A DNA stretch of 64,000 nucleotides from Flavobacterium muglaense (GTDB lineage Bacteria > Bacteroidota > Bacteroidia > Flavobacteriales > Flavobacteriaceae): positions 1 through 64,000 of the forward strand of contig NZ_JACRUK010000014.1 of assembly GCF_014305155.1 (NCBI RefSeq), in the 5' to 3' direction. This document shows positions 26,343 through 35,989 of the stretch, in pieces (the stretch's first letter is position 1; every line of letters starts with the position of its first letter). The position numbers were made by a program, and so were the translations under genes. Under the pieces are notes generated by a model. That model had not been told where the DNA came from, did not search any database, and worked only from the letters and a program-made list of their open reading frames with translations.

Positions 26343-26818
26343 TTCGGCTGAAACCTTATCTGTGCTGCATTTCTCTAAATTTATAACCTAATGTGCCACG
26401 ATGTTGCCATGAGAACTGAATGAATTTGTTTTATAGCTAAATTATCATGTTATCAGCTAATTGACTTGATTATAATGAACGTAATAATTCATGTTTAGTA
26501 AAGTCAAATATAGCTAAATTTAGAATGGAATTGTATCAATTTTAAAAAATTATTATAGAATTATTGTTGCTTTTTTGATTTTTGGCAAGAATACTACTCA
26601 ATGATGTGAGGGTATAATTGAACGTTTTAGTAGAGATAATTTTCAAATTTTCAAAATTTTAGGCATGCTTGGAAATCTAATGTGGCGATATAATTAAGGA
26701 AATATTATTCAAAAAATAAGATTTGATTGTAAATCATCCCATCGACTGGAGTGATTGGGGCTTCAATCGAACACCTTATTCCAATTTTAACTTTTTTAGG
26801 CAACTGTTTTTAAAGCTA

Positions 26819-27046
26819 TTATTCATTATATATTGTAAGACTACTAGCGACTCTACCATCTGACGAATTTAATAGCAACGTTCTTAAAGCAGTTCTTAAA
26901 GTTATTCCTGCTCGACCAAATTCAGAACCATTTTTACGTTTTCTTTGAAACGTAAGATCGTTTTTAATTATATTGGCATCAATTCCATCTTTTTCACGTG
27001 CTAAATGCCCGTCTTTAGTTTTGTAAAAAGTAATATTGTTTATACG
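26819..27046 (-). pseudogene. Fragment of a conserved Bacteroidota hypothetical gene
   Basis: Seventy-five codons remain open without a start codon (NITFYKTKDGHLAREKDGID ... NGSEFGRAG ... LRTALRTLLLNSSDGRVASSLT, then stop). I recall this pattern from a common Bacteroidota hypothetical protein whose full form is longer and starts with a similar GxxNITFYK block. The C-terminal part is missing. Confidence 0.55.
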
Positions 27047-27103
27047 CTTGATGAAGCAGGGCGTAGAAAGGAAAAATAATTTGAATGATATAGTTGGCTA
27101 ATT

Positions 27104-28405
27104 TTATTTAAGTGTTTTTTTGAATTTCTTTCTAAGGAAATATAATAAGCTCAACACTGTAATAAATATTGCAATAGCAATTACTTCAAATTGATTTAGA
27201 TTAGTAAGTAGCCAAACTATAATTAGCGAAGATAAAATGGGGACTGTATAACCTCCTGGTATCCTGAAGCCGTCTTCTTTTAGAATGTTTTTTTTTCTTA
27301 ATTTAATTACTGAAAGAGAAACGCCTAAATAAACTAATAGTATTGTTGCACTAGAAAAAACGGCTAATTGTTTAAACCCGCCCAAAGAAGAAAACAAGAA
27401 TCCCAAGCTAGCATACACTATCACAGAAACATAAGGGGTAGCATACTTTTTATGTACTTTAGAAAGAGGTTTAAAAGGTAGAACTTTGTCTTTTGAAGCA
27501 CGAAATAATACTCTTGGCATTCCTAGCAGTTCACTACTTAAGGTACCAAACATTGAAATTGCAGCACCAACTGTTAATATAGTAAAACCAATTGGTCCAA
27601 ATACTTGATTAGCTACAATACTAAGCGGGTTCTCTTTGTAAGATGCCAAAGAATCTCCAAGTACACCTTGCGCTACTGTTTGGATAAGTATATATAGTGT
27701 CAAAACTCCGGCAATACTAAAAAAGATAGCTCTGGGTATATTTTTCTGTGGGTTATCAACTTCACCACTTACTGATAGTCCGGATTCAGCACCTTGAAAG
27801 GCAAAGAATAAAATAAGTGAAATAGTTCCAATATCATTTATACTCGGAATCGAATCAAAAGCTATATTGGCCATCGAAAATTCTCCCCAAGAAAAAAAGA
27901 TAAGCAAAAAGAGAGGTATTAATTTACTAATGGTTAATATTTTTACTAATCTCATTCCTTCTCGTACACCAATTACATTGATATATCCTAAGCCAGAAAA
28001 TATGACTAAAAAGAATATTACCCTGATTATTTCTGATTTAAAGAAAGGAAATATAGATCCGATTATATCTGCTACAGCATTGGCTACTGCCGCATCGGCA
28101 GATATAGTTGATAAGCCAAAAAGGACAACGGTAAGAAAACCAAAATAAGGGCCAAACGAAGATTGAATATAGGTGTATGCTCCTCCAGAAGTTGTTATTT
28201 TGCTCCCAACTTCAGCAAAACAAAGCATAACAAATGCAATTAATAGCCCGCAAAATAAATAAGCAAAAATACTTGCAGAGCCAAGACCAGCTGCAACTAT
28301 TGCTGGTAGAGCAAAGATTCCGGCTCCCACCATTGTGTTTATCAAGTTAGCACTAAGGCCTAAAACGCCTATTTCTCTTTTTAAATGCTCTGTGGTTTCT
28401 GCCAT
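27104..28405 (-). CDS. APC-family amino acid permease
   Basis: 433 residues with about 12 membrane helices. The N-terminal block GLSANLINTMVGAGIFALPA is the substrate-binding helix signature of the APC superfamily, and the FAFQGAESGLSVSGEV segment is helix VI. It is an inner-membrane amino-acid/proton transporter. It is the last gene of a co-directional cluster, 35 bp after the dehydrogenase gene. By context I infer uptake of hydroxylysine or another cationic amino acid released in the periplasm. The substrate cannot be read from the sequence. Confidence 0.88.
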   Translation of the reverse strand: MAETTEHLKREIGVLGLSANLINTMVGAGIFALPAIVAAGLGSASIFAYLFCGLLIAFVMLCFAEVGSKITTSGGAYTYIQSSFGPYFGFLTVVLFGLSTISADAAVANAVADIIGSIFPFFKSEIIRVIFFLVIFSGLGYINVIGVREGMRLVKILTISKLIPLFLLIFFSWGEFSMANIAFDSIPSINDIGTISLILFFAFQGAESGLSVSGEVDNPQKNIPRAIFFSIAGVLTLYILIQTVAQGVLGDSLASYKENPLSIVANQVFGPIGFTILTVGAAISMFGTLSSELLGMPRVLFRASKDKVLPFKPLSKVHKKYATPYVSVIVYASLGFLFSSLGGFKQLAVFSSATILLVYLGVSLSVIKLRKKNILKEDGFRIPGGYTVPILSSLIIVWLLTNLNQFEVIAIAIFITVLSLLYFLRKKFKKTLK

Positions 28406-28440
28406 TTTTATGGATTAATTAATTACATTATGTTTTTACA

Positions 28441-31392
28441 CTATTTTAAAGCATTAAATAATATCTTAACAGGATGTTCTGCTTTTCGTCCCGTCCCGTC
28501 TGCAATTTGATGTCTACAACTGGTTCCAGAGGCAGAGATTAAAGTTGCTTCAGCTTCTGATCGAATTGTTGGAAATAATACCAATTCTCCTATTTTCATT
28601 GAAATGTCATAATGTTCTTTTTCGTACCCAAATGAACCTGCCATTCCACAACATCCACTTGGGATATTTAAAACTGTATAATTTTTAGGCATACTCAAAA
28701 TTTTCTTCAAAGGCACCAATGATGATAAAGCTTTCTGGAAGCAATGTCCATGCATGCGTACACGCTCTTCTGAATCAGTAAAACTATCTGGTGAAATGCG
28801 TCCTTCTTCTAATTCTGTAGCAAGGAATTCCTCGATTAAAAAAGATTTTTTGGCAAACGCTTGGGCTTTTGTTTTAAAATCACCGCGGCACAAATCAGGA
28901 TATTCGTCACGGAACGATAAAATAGCCGATGGTTCGATTCCTATTAAAACTGCATTTTCAGGAATAGATTTGGCGAAATCCTGAGTGTTTTTCTCCGCAA
29001 TTTCACGTGCTTCTTTAAGCATTCCTTTAGAGAGATAGGTTCTTCCGCTGATCCCAATTTCAGGAATTTCGACTTGATACCCTAAACGATTCAAGAGTTT
29101 GACGGCAGTCTGACCAATTTCGACATCATAATAATTTAGAAATTCATCGTTGTACAGATATACTTTTCCGTTTTTAAAATTTCCTTTTTGCTCGTATTTT
29201 TTCATCCATTTTGCAAAAGTAATCTTGTGCATTAATGGTAAGTTTCTCTCGGTTGCAAACCCAGTAGATTTCTTGATGATGTTTCCTAATAGTCCTTTGG
29301 TTGATAAATTGTATGCCCAAGGTATAGAAGCAAAAAGCTTGTTTATCAATGGTGTATTTCCAATCAGTTTTGAACGGAATTTCACGCCATTTTTATCATG
29401 ATATTGTTGTAATGTTTCCGCTTTCAGCTTGGCCATATCTACATTTGAAGGACATTCTGATTTACATCCTTTACAACTTAAACAAAGATCTAAAACCTCA
29501 AGTAGTGCTTCATCATCAAACTTATTCTCTTTTGGGGAATTGGTAATGGTTTCGCGCAGGATATTCGCTCTGGCTCGAGTAGTATGTTTCTCGTCACGGG
29601 TTGCCATATAACTGGGACACATAGTACCTCCACTTTTTTCTGTTTTTCGACAGTCTCCAGATCCGTTGCACATCTCAGCGGCGCGTAAAATTCCGTTTTG
29701 TTCAGAGAAATCAAAATAAGTATCCGGCATAGGAGTGTCCTGACCTGGTGTGTATCTCAGGCTGGTATCCATTGGTGGAGTATTTACAATTTTACCCGGA
29801 TTGAAGACATTCCAAGGATCCCATGTTTGTTTTACCTGGATGAATAATTGGTTAATTTCTTCACCTAACATCAATGAAATAAACTCGCCGCGTAATCTCC
29901 CGTCTCCGTGTTCGCCACTAAGGGAACCTTTATATTTTTTTACTAAATGTGCAATATCTGTAGCGATGGTTCTAAAAAGGGCTGTTCCTTCTTGTGTTTT
30001 CAAATCAAGAATAGGGCGTAGGTGTAATTCTCCTGTCGCGGCATGCGCATAATGCACACAGTTTAAGTTTCTTTCTTTTAGAATCGCATTAAAATTTTCG
30101 ATGAAATCCGGCAAGTCGTTTACATCAACGGCTGTGTCTTCAATAACAGCAACGGCCTTAGCATCTCCGGGGATATTAGATAATAATCCAAGTCCTGCTT
30201 TTCTTAGGGTCCAAACTTTGTTGGTATCCTCACCGTAAACAATAGGGAAGTGGTATCCTAAATTTTTAGAACGCATTACCGCTTCCATTTCTTTAGCGAT
30301 TAGGTCGATTTCTTCTTTAGAATCTCTCAAAAATTCTACTGCCAAAATTGCCTGAGGATCGCCCTGTACAAAGAAACGGTTTTTGCTTTGTTCAATATTT
30401 TCTTTGGTACATTCCAAGATATAGTGGTCAATTAACTCCACACTATCAGGATTGAATTTTAGTGCTTCTAAATTGGCTTTCAAAGATTCATTGATACTGT
30501 TAAAATGAACGCAAACCAAAGCTGCAAAAGGTTTTAACGCATCTACAAGATTTAGTTTTATTTCCGTAGAAAAGAATAATGTTCCTTCAGATCCTGCAAT
30601 TAATTTACAGAAATTAAATTTTTCATTAGAATTACCAAAGGGCATACTATCCGCCAATAAATCTAAAGCATAACCTGTATTTCTCCTTGGGATTGACTTT
30701 TTAGGGTAATTATCGTCGAATAAAGTTCTGTTCTCCGCCGAAGATAAAATTTCTTTCGCCTGAACATAGATCGCTTGTTCCAAAGGACTCACTACATTAA
30801 TTCCGTTGCATTTGTCTTCAAATTCAGCATTCGTCAATGCACCAAAGCTTGCTTCGTTGCCATCAGCTAAGAATCCCTTGATTTCAAGAACATGCTCACG
30901 TGTTGATCCGTAAATTACAGATCGCGCTCCGCAGGCATTGTTTCCTAGCATTCCACCAATCATACAACGATTAGAGGTAGATGTTTCAGGACCGAAAAAC
31001 AGATTATGCGGTTTCAAGTGAATGTTCAATTCATCACGAATAACTCCGGGTTCAACCCAAGCCGTTTTGTTAGCTTGATCTACCGAAAGTATTTTGGTGA
31101 ATTCTTGCGAAATATCAACCACAATTCCGTTTCCTACGACTTGACCAGCAAGCGAAGTTCCAGCTGCTCTAGGAATTACACTACTATTATTTTCTCTTGC
31201 AAAAGCAATAATTTTTCGAATATCTTCCTTAGTTTTAGGGATGGCCACCGCCAAAGGCATTTCTCTATACGCACTAGCGTCTGTAGCATAAAGCGTACGC
31301 ATAGTTTGGTCATAAAATAGTTTGCCTTCTAACTGTTTTTGTAAACTAGTAAGACTACCATTGCTGTCAGAAGCGGTATTGTTATTTTTCAT
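28441..31392 (-). CDS. FAD and Fe-S protein of the YdiJ type, probable D-2-hydroxyglutarate dehydrogenase
   Basis: 983 residues, matching the size of E. coli YdiJ. Domains in order: an FAD_binding_4 domain (about 40-210, PRAAGTSLAGQVVGNGIVVD), an FAD-oxidase C-terminal domain (about 240-550, HYAHAATGELHLRP, GEHGDGRLRGEF), a ferredoxin-type domain with CRKTEKSGGTMCPSY and CLSCKGCKSECPSNV, and a cysteine-rich C-terminal domain with PSGCCGMAGSFGYE. YdiJ oxidises D-2-hydroxyglutarate to 2-oxoglutarate. That is exactly the product expected from the HglS-like enzyme encoded in this cluster. A D-lactate dehydrogenase role is the main alternative. Confidence 0.85.
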   Translation of the reverse strand: MKNNNTASDSNGSLTSLQKQLEGKLFYDQTMRTLYATDASAYREMPLAVAIPKTKEDIRKIIAFARENNSSVIPRAAGTSLAGQVVGNGIVVDISQEFTKILSVDQANKTAWVEPGVIRDELNIHLKPHNLFFGPETSTSNRCMIGGMLGNNACGARSVIYGSTREHVLEIKGFLADGNEASFGALTNAEFEDKCNGINVVSPLEQAIYVQAKEILSSAENRTLFDDNYPKKSIPRRNTGYALDLLADSMPFGNSNEKFNFCKLIAGSEGTLFFSTEIKLNLVDALKPFAALVCVHFNSINESLKANLEALKFNPDSVELIDHYILECTKENIEQSKNRFFVQGDPQAILAVEFLRDSKEEIDLIAKEMEAVMRSKNLGYHFPIVYGEDTNKVWTLRKAGLGLLSNIPGDAKAVAVIEDTAVDVNDLPDFIENFNAILKERNLNCVHYAHAATGELHLRPILDLKTQEGTALFRTIATDIAHLVKKYKGSLSGEHGDGRLRGEFISLMLGEEINQLFIQVKQTWDPWNVFNPGKIVNTPPMDTSLRYTPGQDTPMPDTYFDFSEQNGILRAAEMCNGSGDCRKTEKSGGTMCPSYMATRDEKHTTRARANILRETITNSPKENKFDDEALLEVLDLCLSCKGCKSECPSNVDMAKLKAETLQQYHDKNGVKFRSKLIGNTPLINKLFASIPWAYNLSTKGLLGNIIKKSTGFATERNLPLMHKITFAKWMKKYEQKGNFKNGKVYLYNDEFLNYYDVEIGQTAVKLLNRLGYQVEIPEIGISGRTYLSKGMLKEAREIAEKNTQDFAKSIPENAVLIGIEPSAILSFRDEYPDLCRGDFKTKAQAFAKKSFLIEEFLATELEEGRISPDSFTDSEERVRMHGHCFQKALSSLVPLKKILSMPKNYTVLNIPSGCCGMAGSFGYEKEHYDISMKIGELVLFPTIRSEAEATLISASGTSCRHQIADGTGRKAEHPVKILFNALK

Positions 31393-31423
31393 TTAAAACA
31401 AAATCATTTTTTAATATAAAACG

Positions 31424-33721
31424 CTACAATTCACTTAAAGCAATATCTAAATACTGTATCATTTCATCAGCATTTTGCTTATTGAAAGGCATAGGCGGTT
31501 TTATTTTTAAAACATTGTGCAAAGGTCCATCTGTACTCAATAGATATCCTTTCTCTTTCATTTTTTCTACTACGATGTCAATTTCAGGAACAGCGGGTTC
31601 CATTGTTTGTCGGTCTTTTACCATCTCAGCACCAATGAACAATCCATGTCCTCTTACGTCGCTAATAATTGGGTATTTAGCCATTAAACTTCTTAATCCA
31701 TCCATCAAGTGATTTCCCACTTCTAATGCATGTTGCTGCATTTCTTCTTCTTGAATCACATCTAAGACAGCTAACCCAGCGGTCATAGAAACAGGATTTC
31801 CTCCATAGGTGTTGAAATATTCCATTCCGTTATTGAAAGCATCGGCAATTTTATTAGTGACAATTACAGCGGCTAGTGGATGGCCATTTCCTATTGGTTT
31901 TCCTAATACAACAATATCTGGAACTACATTTTGCAATTCGAATCCCCAAAAATGATCGCCTATTCTACCAAAACCAACCTGAACTTCATCAGCAATACAC
32001 ACACCGCCTGCGGCTCGTACATATTCGTATGTTGTTTTTAAGTAATTCTCAGGAAGCGGAATTTGTCCACCAACACCCAATAGGGTTTCGCAGATAAAAA
32101 CAGCTGGTGCTTTTCCTTCTTTTTTCAATACTTCAATGATGCGTTGTACATCGGCAGCATATTTTTCGCCTGCATTTGCGTCTCCATATTTATAAGGGCC
32201 TCGGTATAAATCTGGATTAATGGCTTTGTGAATCCACGGCATTTTACCAAAACCGCCTTTGCTATCAAATTTATACGGACTCATTTCCATAGCAACTGTT
32301 GAGGTGCCGTGATAAGCATGATCGAGTACGATTAGGTCTTTCTGTTTAGTGTAATGGCGGCTCATTCGAACCGCTAAATCATTGGCCTCACTTCCCGAAT
32401 TTACGAAGTAGCAAACACTTAAAGCATCTGGTAATGTTGCCGTAAGTTTCTCTGCATATTCTATTATAGTGTCATTTAAATACCTAGTATTAGTATTTAA
32501 AGTGGCAATTTGTTTTTGCATTCTTCGAACCACAATAGGATGACAATGGCCTACATGCGAAGGATTATTTACACAATCAACAAAGGTTCTTCCTTTATCA
32601 TCATAAATATATTGCAAGGCTCCTTTGACAATTTTTAATTTGTCTTTGTAACCAATACTCAAATTACGGCCTACGTTTTTTTGTCGACTTTCCAACAATT
32701 CAGTATAATCTTCATTATTGATTGTTCCTTCAAAACCACAGGCATTACGGAATGCATCTTGTGCTTTGATAGGGTTAATTTTAATAAGTTGGAACAATAA
32801 ATCCCAGGCAGGTTTTTCAGTAATAAAGTGATGCTCATTGTTACTGTCTAATGAGGCATTATAAGCCGATTGTGTTACGCTGATACATAGTCTTCCTGCA
32901 ATCAAATAATATAAAAGGTCTAATTCTTTTTCGGTAAGCGCGTATGATTTATGGTATCCCTCGACAATGCTAGCAGCAACTGCTAATGGGTCTTTTTCCC
33001 CAAGCATTGCGTAAGTACAAGTTATCGCTAAGTTGTTTATTAGCGCTGTGTAAACCATGTCACCAAAATCAATCAAACCACTCACTTGATTGTCTTGTAC
33101 TAATACGTTGTAATCATTGGCATCATTATGAATGTAAGCGTGTCGTAAGTGATGTATTTGTGGCAGTACTTCGGTGTCAAACTGTAGCAGAAAATAACCG
33201 GCAATGCGTCTTTTTTCGTGATTAAGTATATGTTTTAAATTGTCATTGGCATCACTAGCTCTATTGATGTCCCAAGTATAATTGCGATGCATTGCTGGAT
33301 GGGAAAAATCCTGAAGAACATGATCCATATTTCCCATAAAACAGCCTAAATTGTAATATAATTCATTTGATTTTGTTTCTTTTTCAACCCAAAAAGTACC
33401 ATCCAAGAAGTTAAGAATCCTTAGATAATAGGTTTTTGAATCAACTACTATTTTGGTTAATTCTTCGCCTTGTTTATTGATGGAAAAGTGTTGGAAACGA
33501 TCTGAAATCGTGCTGTTTGTTAGATGCTGAATGATTTTAACCTGTGCCTCTAAAAAAGGAAAAGGATGACTCTCATTTGATATTTTTAGAATATATTTTT
33601 CGTTTTTCTCATTCGATAAAAGAAAATTTAATTCATCATACCCATTTAATGTTTTCACAGTTACGTTTAAGCCGTAATGTTCTTTAACTAAGTGTTGAAT
33701 AGTTGCTTCTGAAAAAGTCAT
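31424..33721 (-). CDS. Fusion of hydroxylysine-kinase-like APH domain and class III PLP phospholyase
   Basis: 765 residues. Residues 1-320 are an aminoglycoside-phosphotransferase/choline-kinase fold with the catalytic HNDANDYN at 198-205 and LIDFGD at 216-221. Residues 340-765 are a class III aminotransferase fold with PLP lysine Lys608 in [12 protein letters not shown] and [11 protein letters not shown] before it. In animals, hydroxylysine kinase has the first fold and 5-phosphohydroxylysine phospholyase the second; together they give 2-aminoadipate 6-semialdehyde. Ethanolamine kinase/phosphoethanolamine lyase activity is possible. The aminoadipate-semialdehyde dehydrogenase gene in the same cluster favours hydroxylysine. 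Confidence 0.88.
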   Translation of the reverse strand: MTFSEATIQHLVKEHYGLNVTVKTLNGYDELNFLLSNEKNEKYILKISNESHPFPFLEAQVKIIQHLTNSTISDRFQHFSINKQGEELTKIVVDSKTYYLRILNFLDGTFWVEKETKSNELYYNLGCFMGNMDHVLQDFSHPAMHRNYTWDINRASDANDNLKHILNHEKRRIAGYFLLQFDTEVLPQIHHLRHAYIHNDANDYNVLVQDNQVSGLIDFGDMVYTALINNLAITCTYAMLGEKDPLAVAASIVEGYHKSYALTEKELDLLYYLIAGRLCISVTQSAYNASLDSNNEHHFITEKPAWDLLFQLIKINPIKAQDAFRNACGFEGTINNEDYTELLESRQKNVGRNLSIGYKDKLKIVKGALQYIYDDKGRTFVDCVNNPSHVGHCHPIVVRRMQKQIATLNTNTRYLNDTIIEYAEKLTATLPDALSVCYFVNSGSEANDLAVRMSRHYTKQKDLIVLDHAYHGTSTVAMEMSPYKFDSKGGFGKMPWIHKAINPDLYRGPYKYGDANAGEKYAADVQRIIEVLKKEGKAPAVFICETLLGVGGQIPLPENYLKTTYEYVRAAGGVCIADEVQVGFGRIGDHFWGFELQNVVPDIVVLGKPIGNGHPLAAVIVTNKIADAFNNGMEYFNTYGGNPVSMTAGLAVLDVIQEEEMQQHALEVGNHLMDGLRSLMAKYPIISDVRGHGLFIGAEMVKDRQTMEPAVPEIDIVVEKMKEKGYLLSTDGPLHNVLKIKPPMPFNKQNADEMIQYLDIALSEL

Positions 33722-33761
33722 TGGTATTGTATTAAATTGTTTTTGTCTGTTTTCTTGTAAT

Positions 33762-33830
33762 CCTATAAGGTCTTTTTTTGACCTTGTAGGTATCTATAAT
33801 TAAATCTACAAGGTTTCGAAAACCTTGTAG
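33762..33830. terminator. Two related hairpins between GH42 and the fusion gene
   Basis: CCTATAAGGTC/GACCTTGTAGG flank a T7 loop at 33762-33790. CTACAAGGTTT/AAACCTTGTAG surround a 3-base loop at 33806-33830. Both share the CCTTGTAG core. They may act as partial terminators or mRNA-processing points between the periplasmic and cytoplasmic parts of the cluster. Confidence 0.5.
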
Positions 33831-33850
33831 GATGAAATCCGAGGCTTTTT

Positions 33851-35986
33851 TTATTTCCAAATGACAGCTTGTGCAGGCAGTAAAGGGTTTTGACCAATTA
33901 GGATTTTGCTTCCCTTTGGAATAGATAAATTTATTGGTTCGTTAGAGTAATTCACGCCCACATAAAAACCATCTCTCCATTCTATAAAAACACCTTTTGG
34001 TAAGTCTTCAATTGCTAAATTGGCTCGTGAGTAAACACTACGTACAATTTGTCTTTCTAAGTTTCCATCATTACTTTCCACCCCGATATAGGTAATGGTT
34101 CCTTTGCCCAATTTTCGTGTTACAGCTGCCGCTTTTCCTCTGTAAAACTGGTCTTCATAGGTCGCTAATACCTCCGTTCCTTTTTTGGGTGTTAATACAT
34201 CTGCCCAAGAATTCCATTGGTAACTAGTTTCTCCGGCTTTCACAATTCCATTTACATCAGTAACTAACATATCAAAAAAATCAACATCAGCGCCAATTAA
34301 AGGAACAATAGGCGCACTCCAATTGGCTTCAAAAAAGTGTCCGTTTTTATCTTTTTGTCCTGTACGACAAGTTAAGATTAAGTTCCCTCCATTTTCTACA
34401 TATTTTTGCCATTTAGCCACTATTTTTTGATCGATAAGTTGGTAAGCGGGTGCCACAATAAACGGATAGTCCGCAAAATTATCTTCTTCGGTGATAAAAT
34501 CCATTGGTGCCCCAGCAGATTTGATGGCGGCAGTATAGGTATTTCTGTGTTTCCAAGTATTCCAAAATTTAGTTTGTTTTTGGTTTTCCAAATCCCAAAG
34601 ATTTTCATGACTCCATAAAAAGCCCGTTTTTATTTTGGCAATATTTTGAGGAAGAACCGCTTTAGGATCGTATTCTTTGCGAAGCATTTTCATATCTTGA
34701 ATCGACTCTACAAATTCTTTTCCACCTGTTGTAAGGGTAACTCCATCAGTTCCCACAATTCCGTCATGATACATCTCACTACTTCCTAGGGGATGTCTGT
34801 ATCTATAGGTACAAGTAAAAGAACAACCACCTCCAAAAGCTTGTGAAATCCACATATGAACTGTTCCGGGTAACAATTGCGGATTGATACCTGCCCAGTT
34901 TACCTGTCCTGGCTGTAATTCCATCACTCCAGTAACGCCATTTATAGACCTATAATAATCGTTGGCTTCATAGATTTTATTTGGAGAACCCATTCTAAAA
35001 CTATCGCCTCCTAATGGATTCTGACCACTTACAGGATACATCGTATAAGTGATAAAATCCAATTTGTTGGCACTTCGTGGGTCAGCATCATAAATTACAT
35101 TAGTAAAATTGGTGGTTATCCATTGTTTTGGATCGATGTATTTTCGAAGTATTTCCGCCTGTCTGTTTAGATAATCTGCTTGGGCATCAGAAGTGAATCT
35201 TTTGAAATCTAAAACAGCATGCGGACTTAGTTTATCTTCAAAATAAATTTCAGTATTGGGCAGAATTATTTGATCAAAGTTATTGTAACGAGTACTCCAA
35301 AAATTCCCAACCCATTCTGTATTTAACTTTTCTATAGTTCCGTATTTGGCTTTAAGCCAAATTTGAAATGCTTTGTGTGAAGAAGGACTGAAATCAGGAG
35401 TAGCCAAAGGCTCGTTGTCGATTTGCCAACCCATGATATTTTTGTTTTTCCCGTATCGTTTCCCTAATTCAGATACGATCTGATCGGTAAATTCGCGGTA
35501 TTTCTCATTGGTTACAGATACATTAGCTCTATTGCCGTGTTCTCTGCGACGACCATTAGCATCGACCAAATAGATTTCGGGATATTTATCACCCATCCAT
35601 GCTGGAGGAGTAGGTGTAGGAGTACAAAGAATCACTTTTAAACCTTCTTTTTCGGCTATTGCTAAGGCATCATCTAACCATTTAAAGTCATACTTCCCTT
35701 CCACGGGCTCCATATAAGTCCACGCAAATTCAGCAAAATGTGTGAACTCAAAACCTAACTTTTTTATATTTTTTAAATCACGATCCCATTGTTCTCTTGG
35801 CCATTGCTCAGGATAATAGTAAACCCCTATTTGCATTAAATCAGGTTTAGAGAAAAAGGATTTTGGATCTTTTTTGGTTATTGTAGCTTTCTTTTTTTCT
35901 TGTGCAAATAGTGAAGCCGAATTCAAACCTGCTATAAATAGGAGGGAGAGTATAAATTTGGCTAATACCGTATTTTGATTATTCAT
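33851..35986 (-). CDS. GH42 beta-galactosidase, exported
   Basis: 711 residues with a Sec signal peptide (ILSLLFIAGLNSASLFAQ, about 12-29), so probably periplasmic. The (beta/alpha)8 barrel starts GVYYYPEQWPREQWDRDL. The acid/base is Glu192 in GWQIDNEP and the nucleophile is probably Glu356 in GVMELQPGQVNW. C-terminal trimerisation and beta domains follow. It is a retaining enzyme that removes terminal beta-galactose. It is separated by only three bases from the GH63 gene. In this cluster the likely substrate is Gal-beta-O-hydroxylysine left after glucose is removed, which is an inference. Confidence 0.92.
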   Translation of the reverse strand: MNNQNTVLAKFILSLLFIAGLNSASLFAQEKKKATITKKDPKSFFSKPDLMQIGVYYYPEQWPREQWDRDLKNIKKLGFEFTHFAEFAWTYMEPVEGKYDFKWLDDALAIAEKEGLKVILCTPTPTPPAWMGDKYPEIYLVDANGRRREHGNRANVSVTNEKYREFTDQIVSELGKRYGKNKNIMGWQIDNEPLATPDFSPSSHKAFQIWLKAKYGTIEKLNTEWVGNFWSTRYNNFDQIILPNTEIYFEDKLSPHAVLDFKRFTSDAQADYLNRQAEILRKYIDPKQWITTNFTNVIYDADPRSANKLDFITYTMYPVSGQNPLGGDSFRMGSPNKIYEANDYYRSINGVTGVMELQPGQVNWAGINPQLLPGTVHMWISQAFGGGCSFTCTYRYRHPLGSSEMYHDGIVGTDGVTLTTGGKEFVESIQDMKMLRKEYDPKAVLPQNIAKIKTGFLWSHENLWDLENQKQTKFWNTWKHRNTYTAAIKSAGAPMDFITEEDNFADYPFIVAPAYQLIDQKIVAKWQKYVENGGNLILTCRTGQKDKNGHFFEANWSAPIVPLIGADVDFFDMLVTDVNGIVKAGETSYQWNSWADVLTPKKGTEVLATYEDQFYRGKAAAVTRKLGKGTITYIGVESNDGNLERQIVRSVYSRANLAIEDLPKGVFIEWRDGFYVGVNYSNEPINLSIPKGSKILIGQNPLLPAQAVIWK

Positions 35987-35989
35987 TTT

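Larger units (their letters stand above)
26230..27103. other. Non-coding gap with gene relics between IS and permease
   Basis: An 874-bp gap with no intact gene. It contains a palindromic terminator, a tRNA-like 3' fragment and a decayed conserved gene, each listed separately. The rest (26343-26818) is AT-rich with no signal I can support. Confidence 0.7.
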
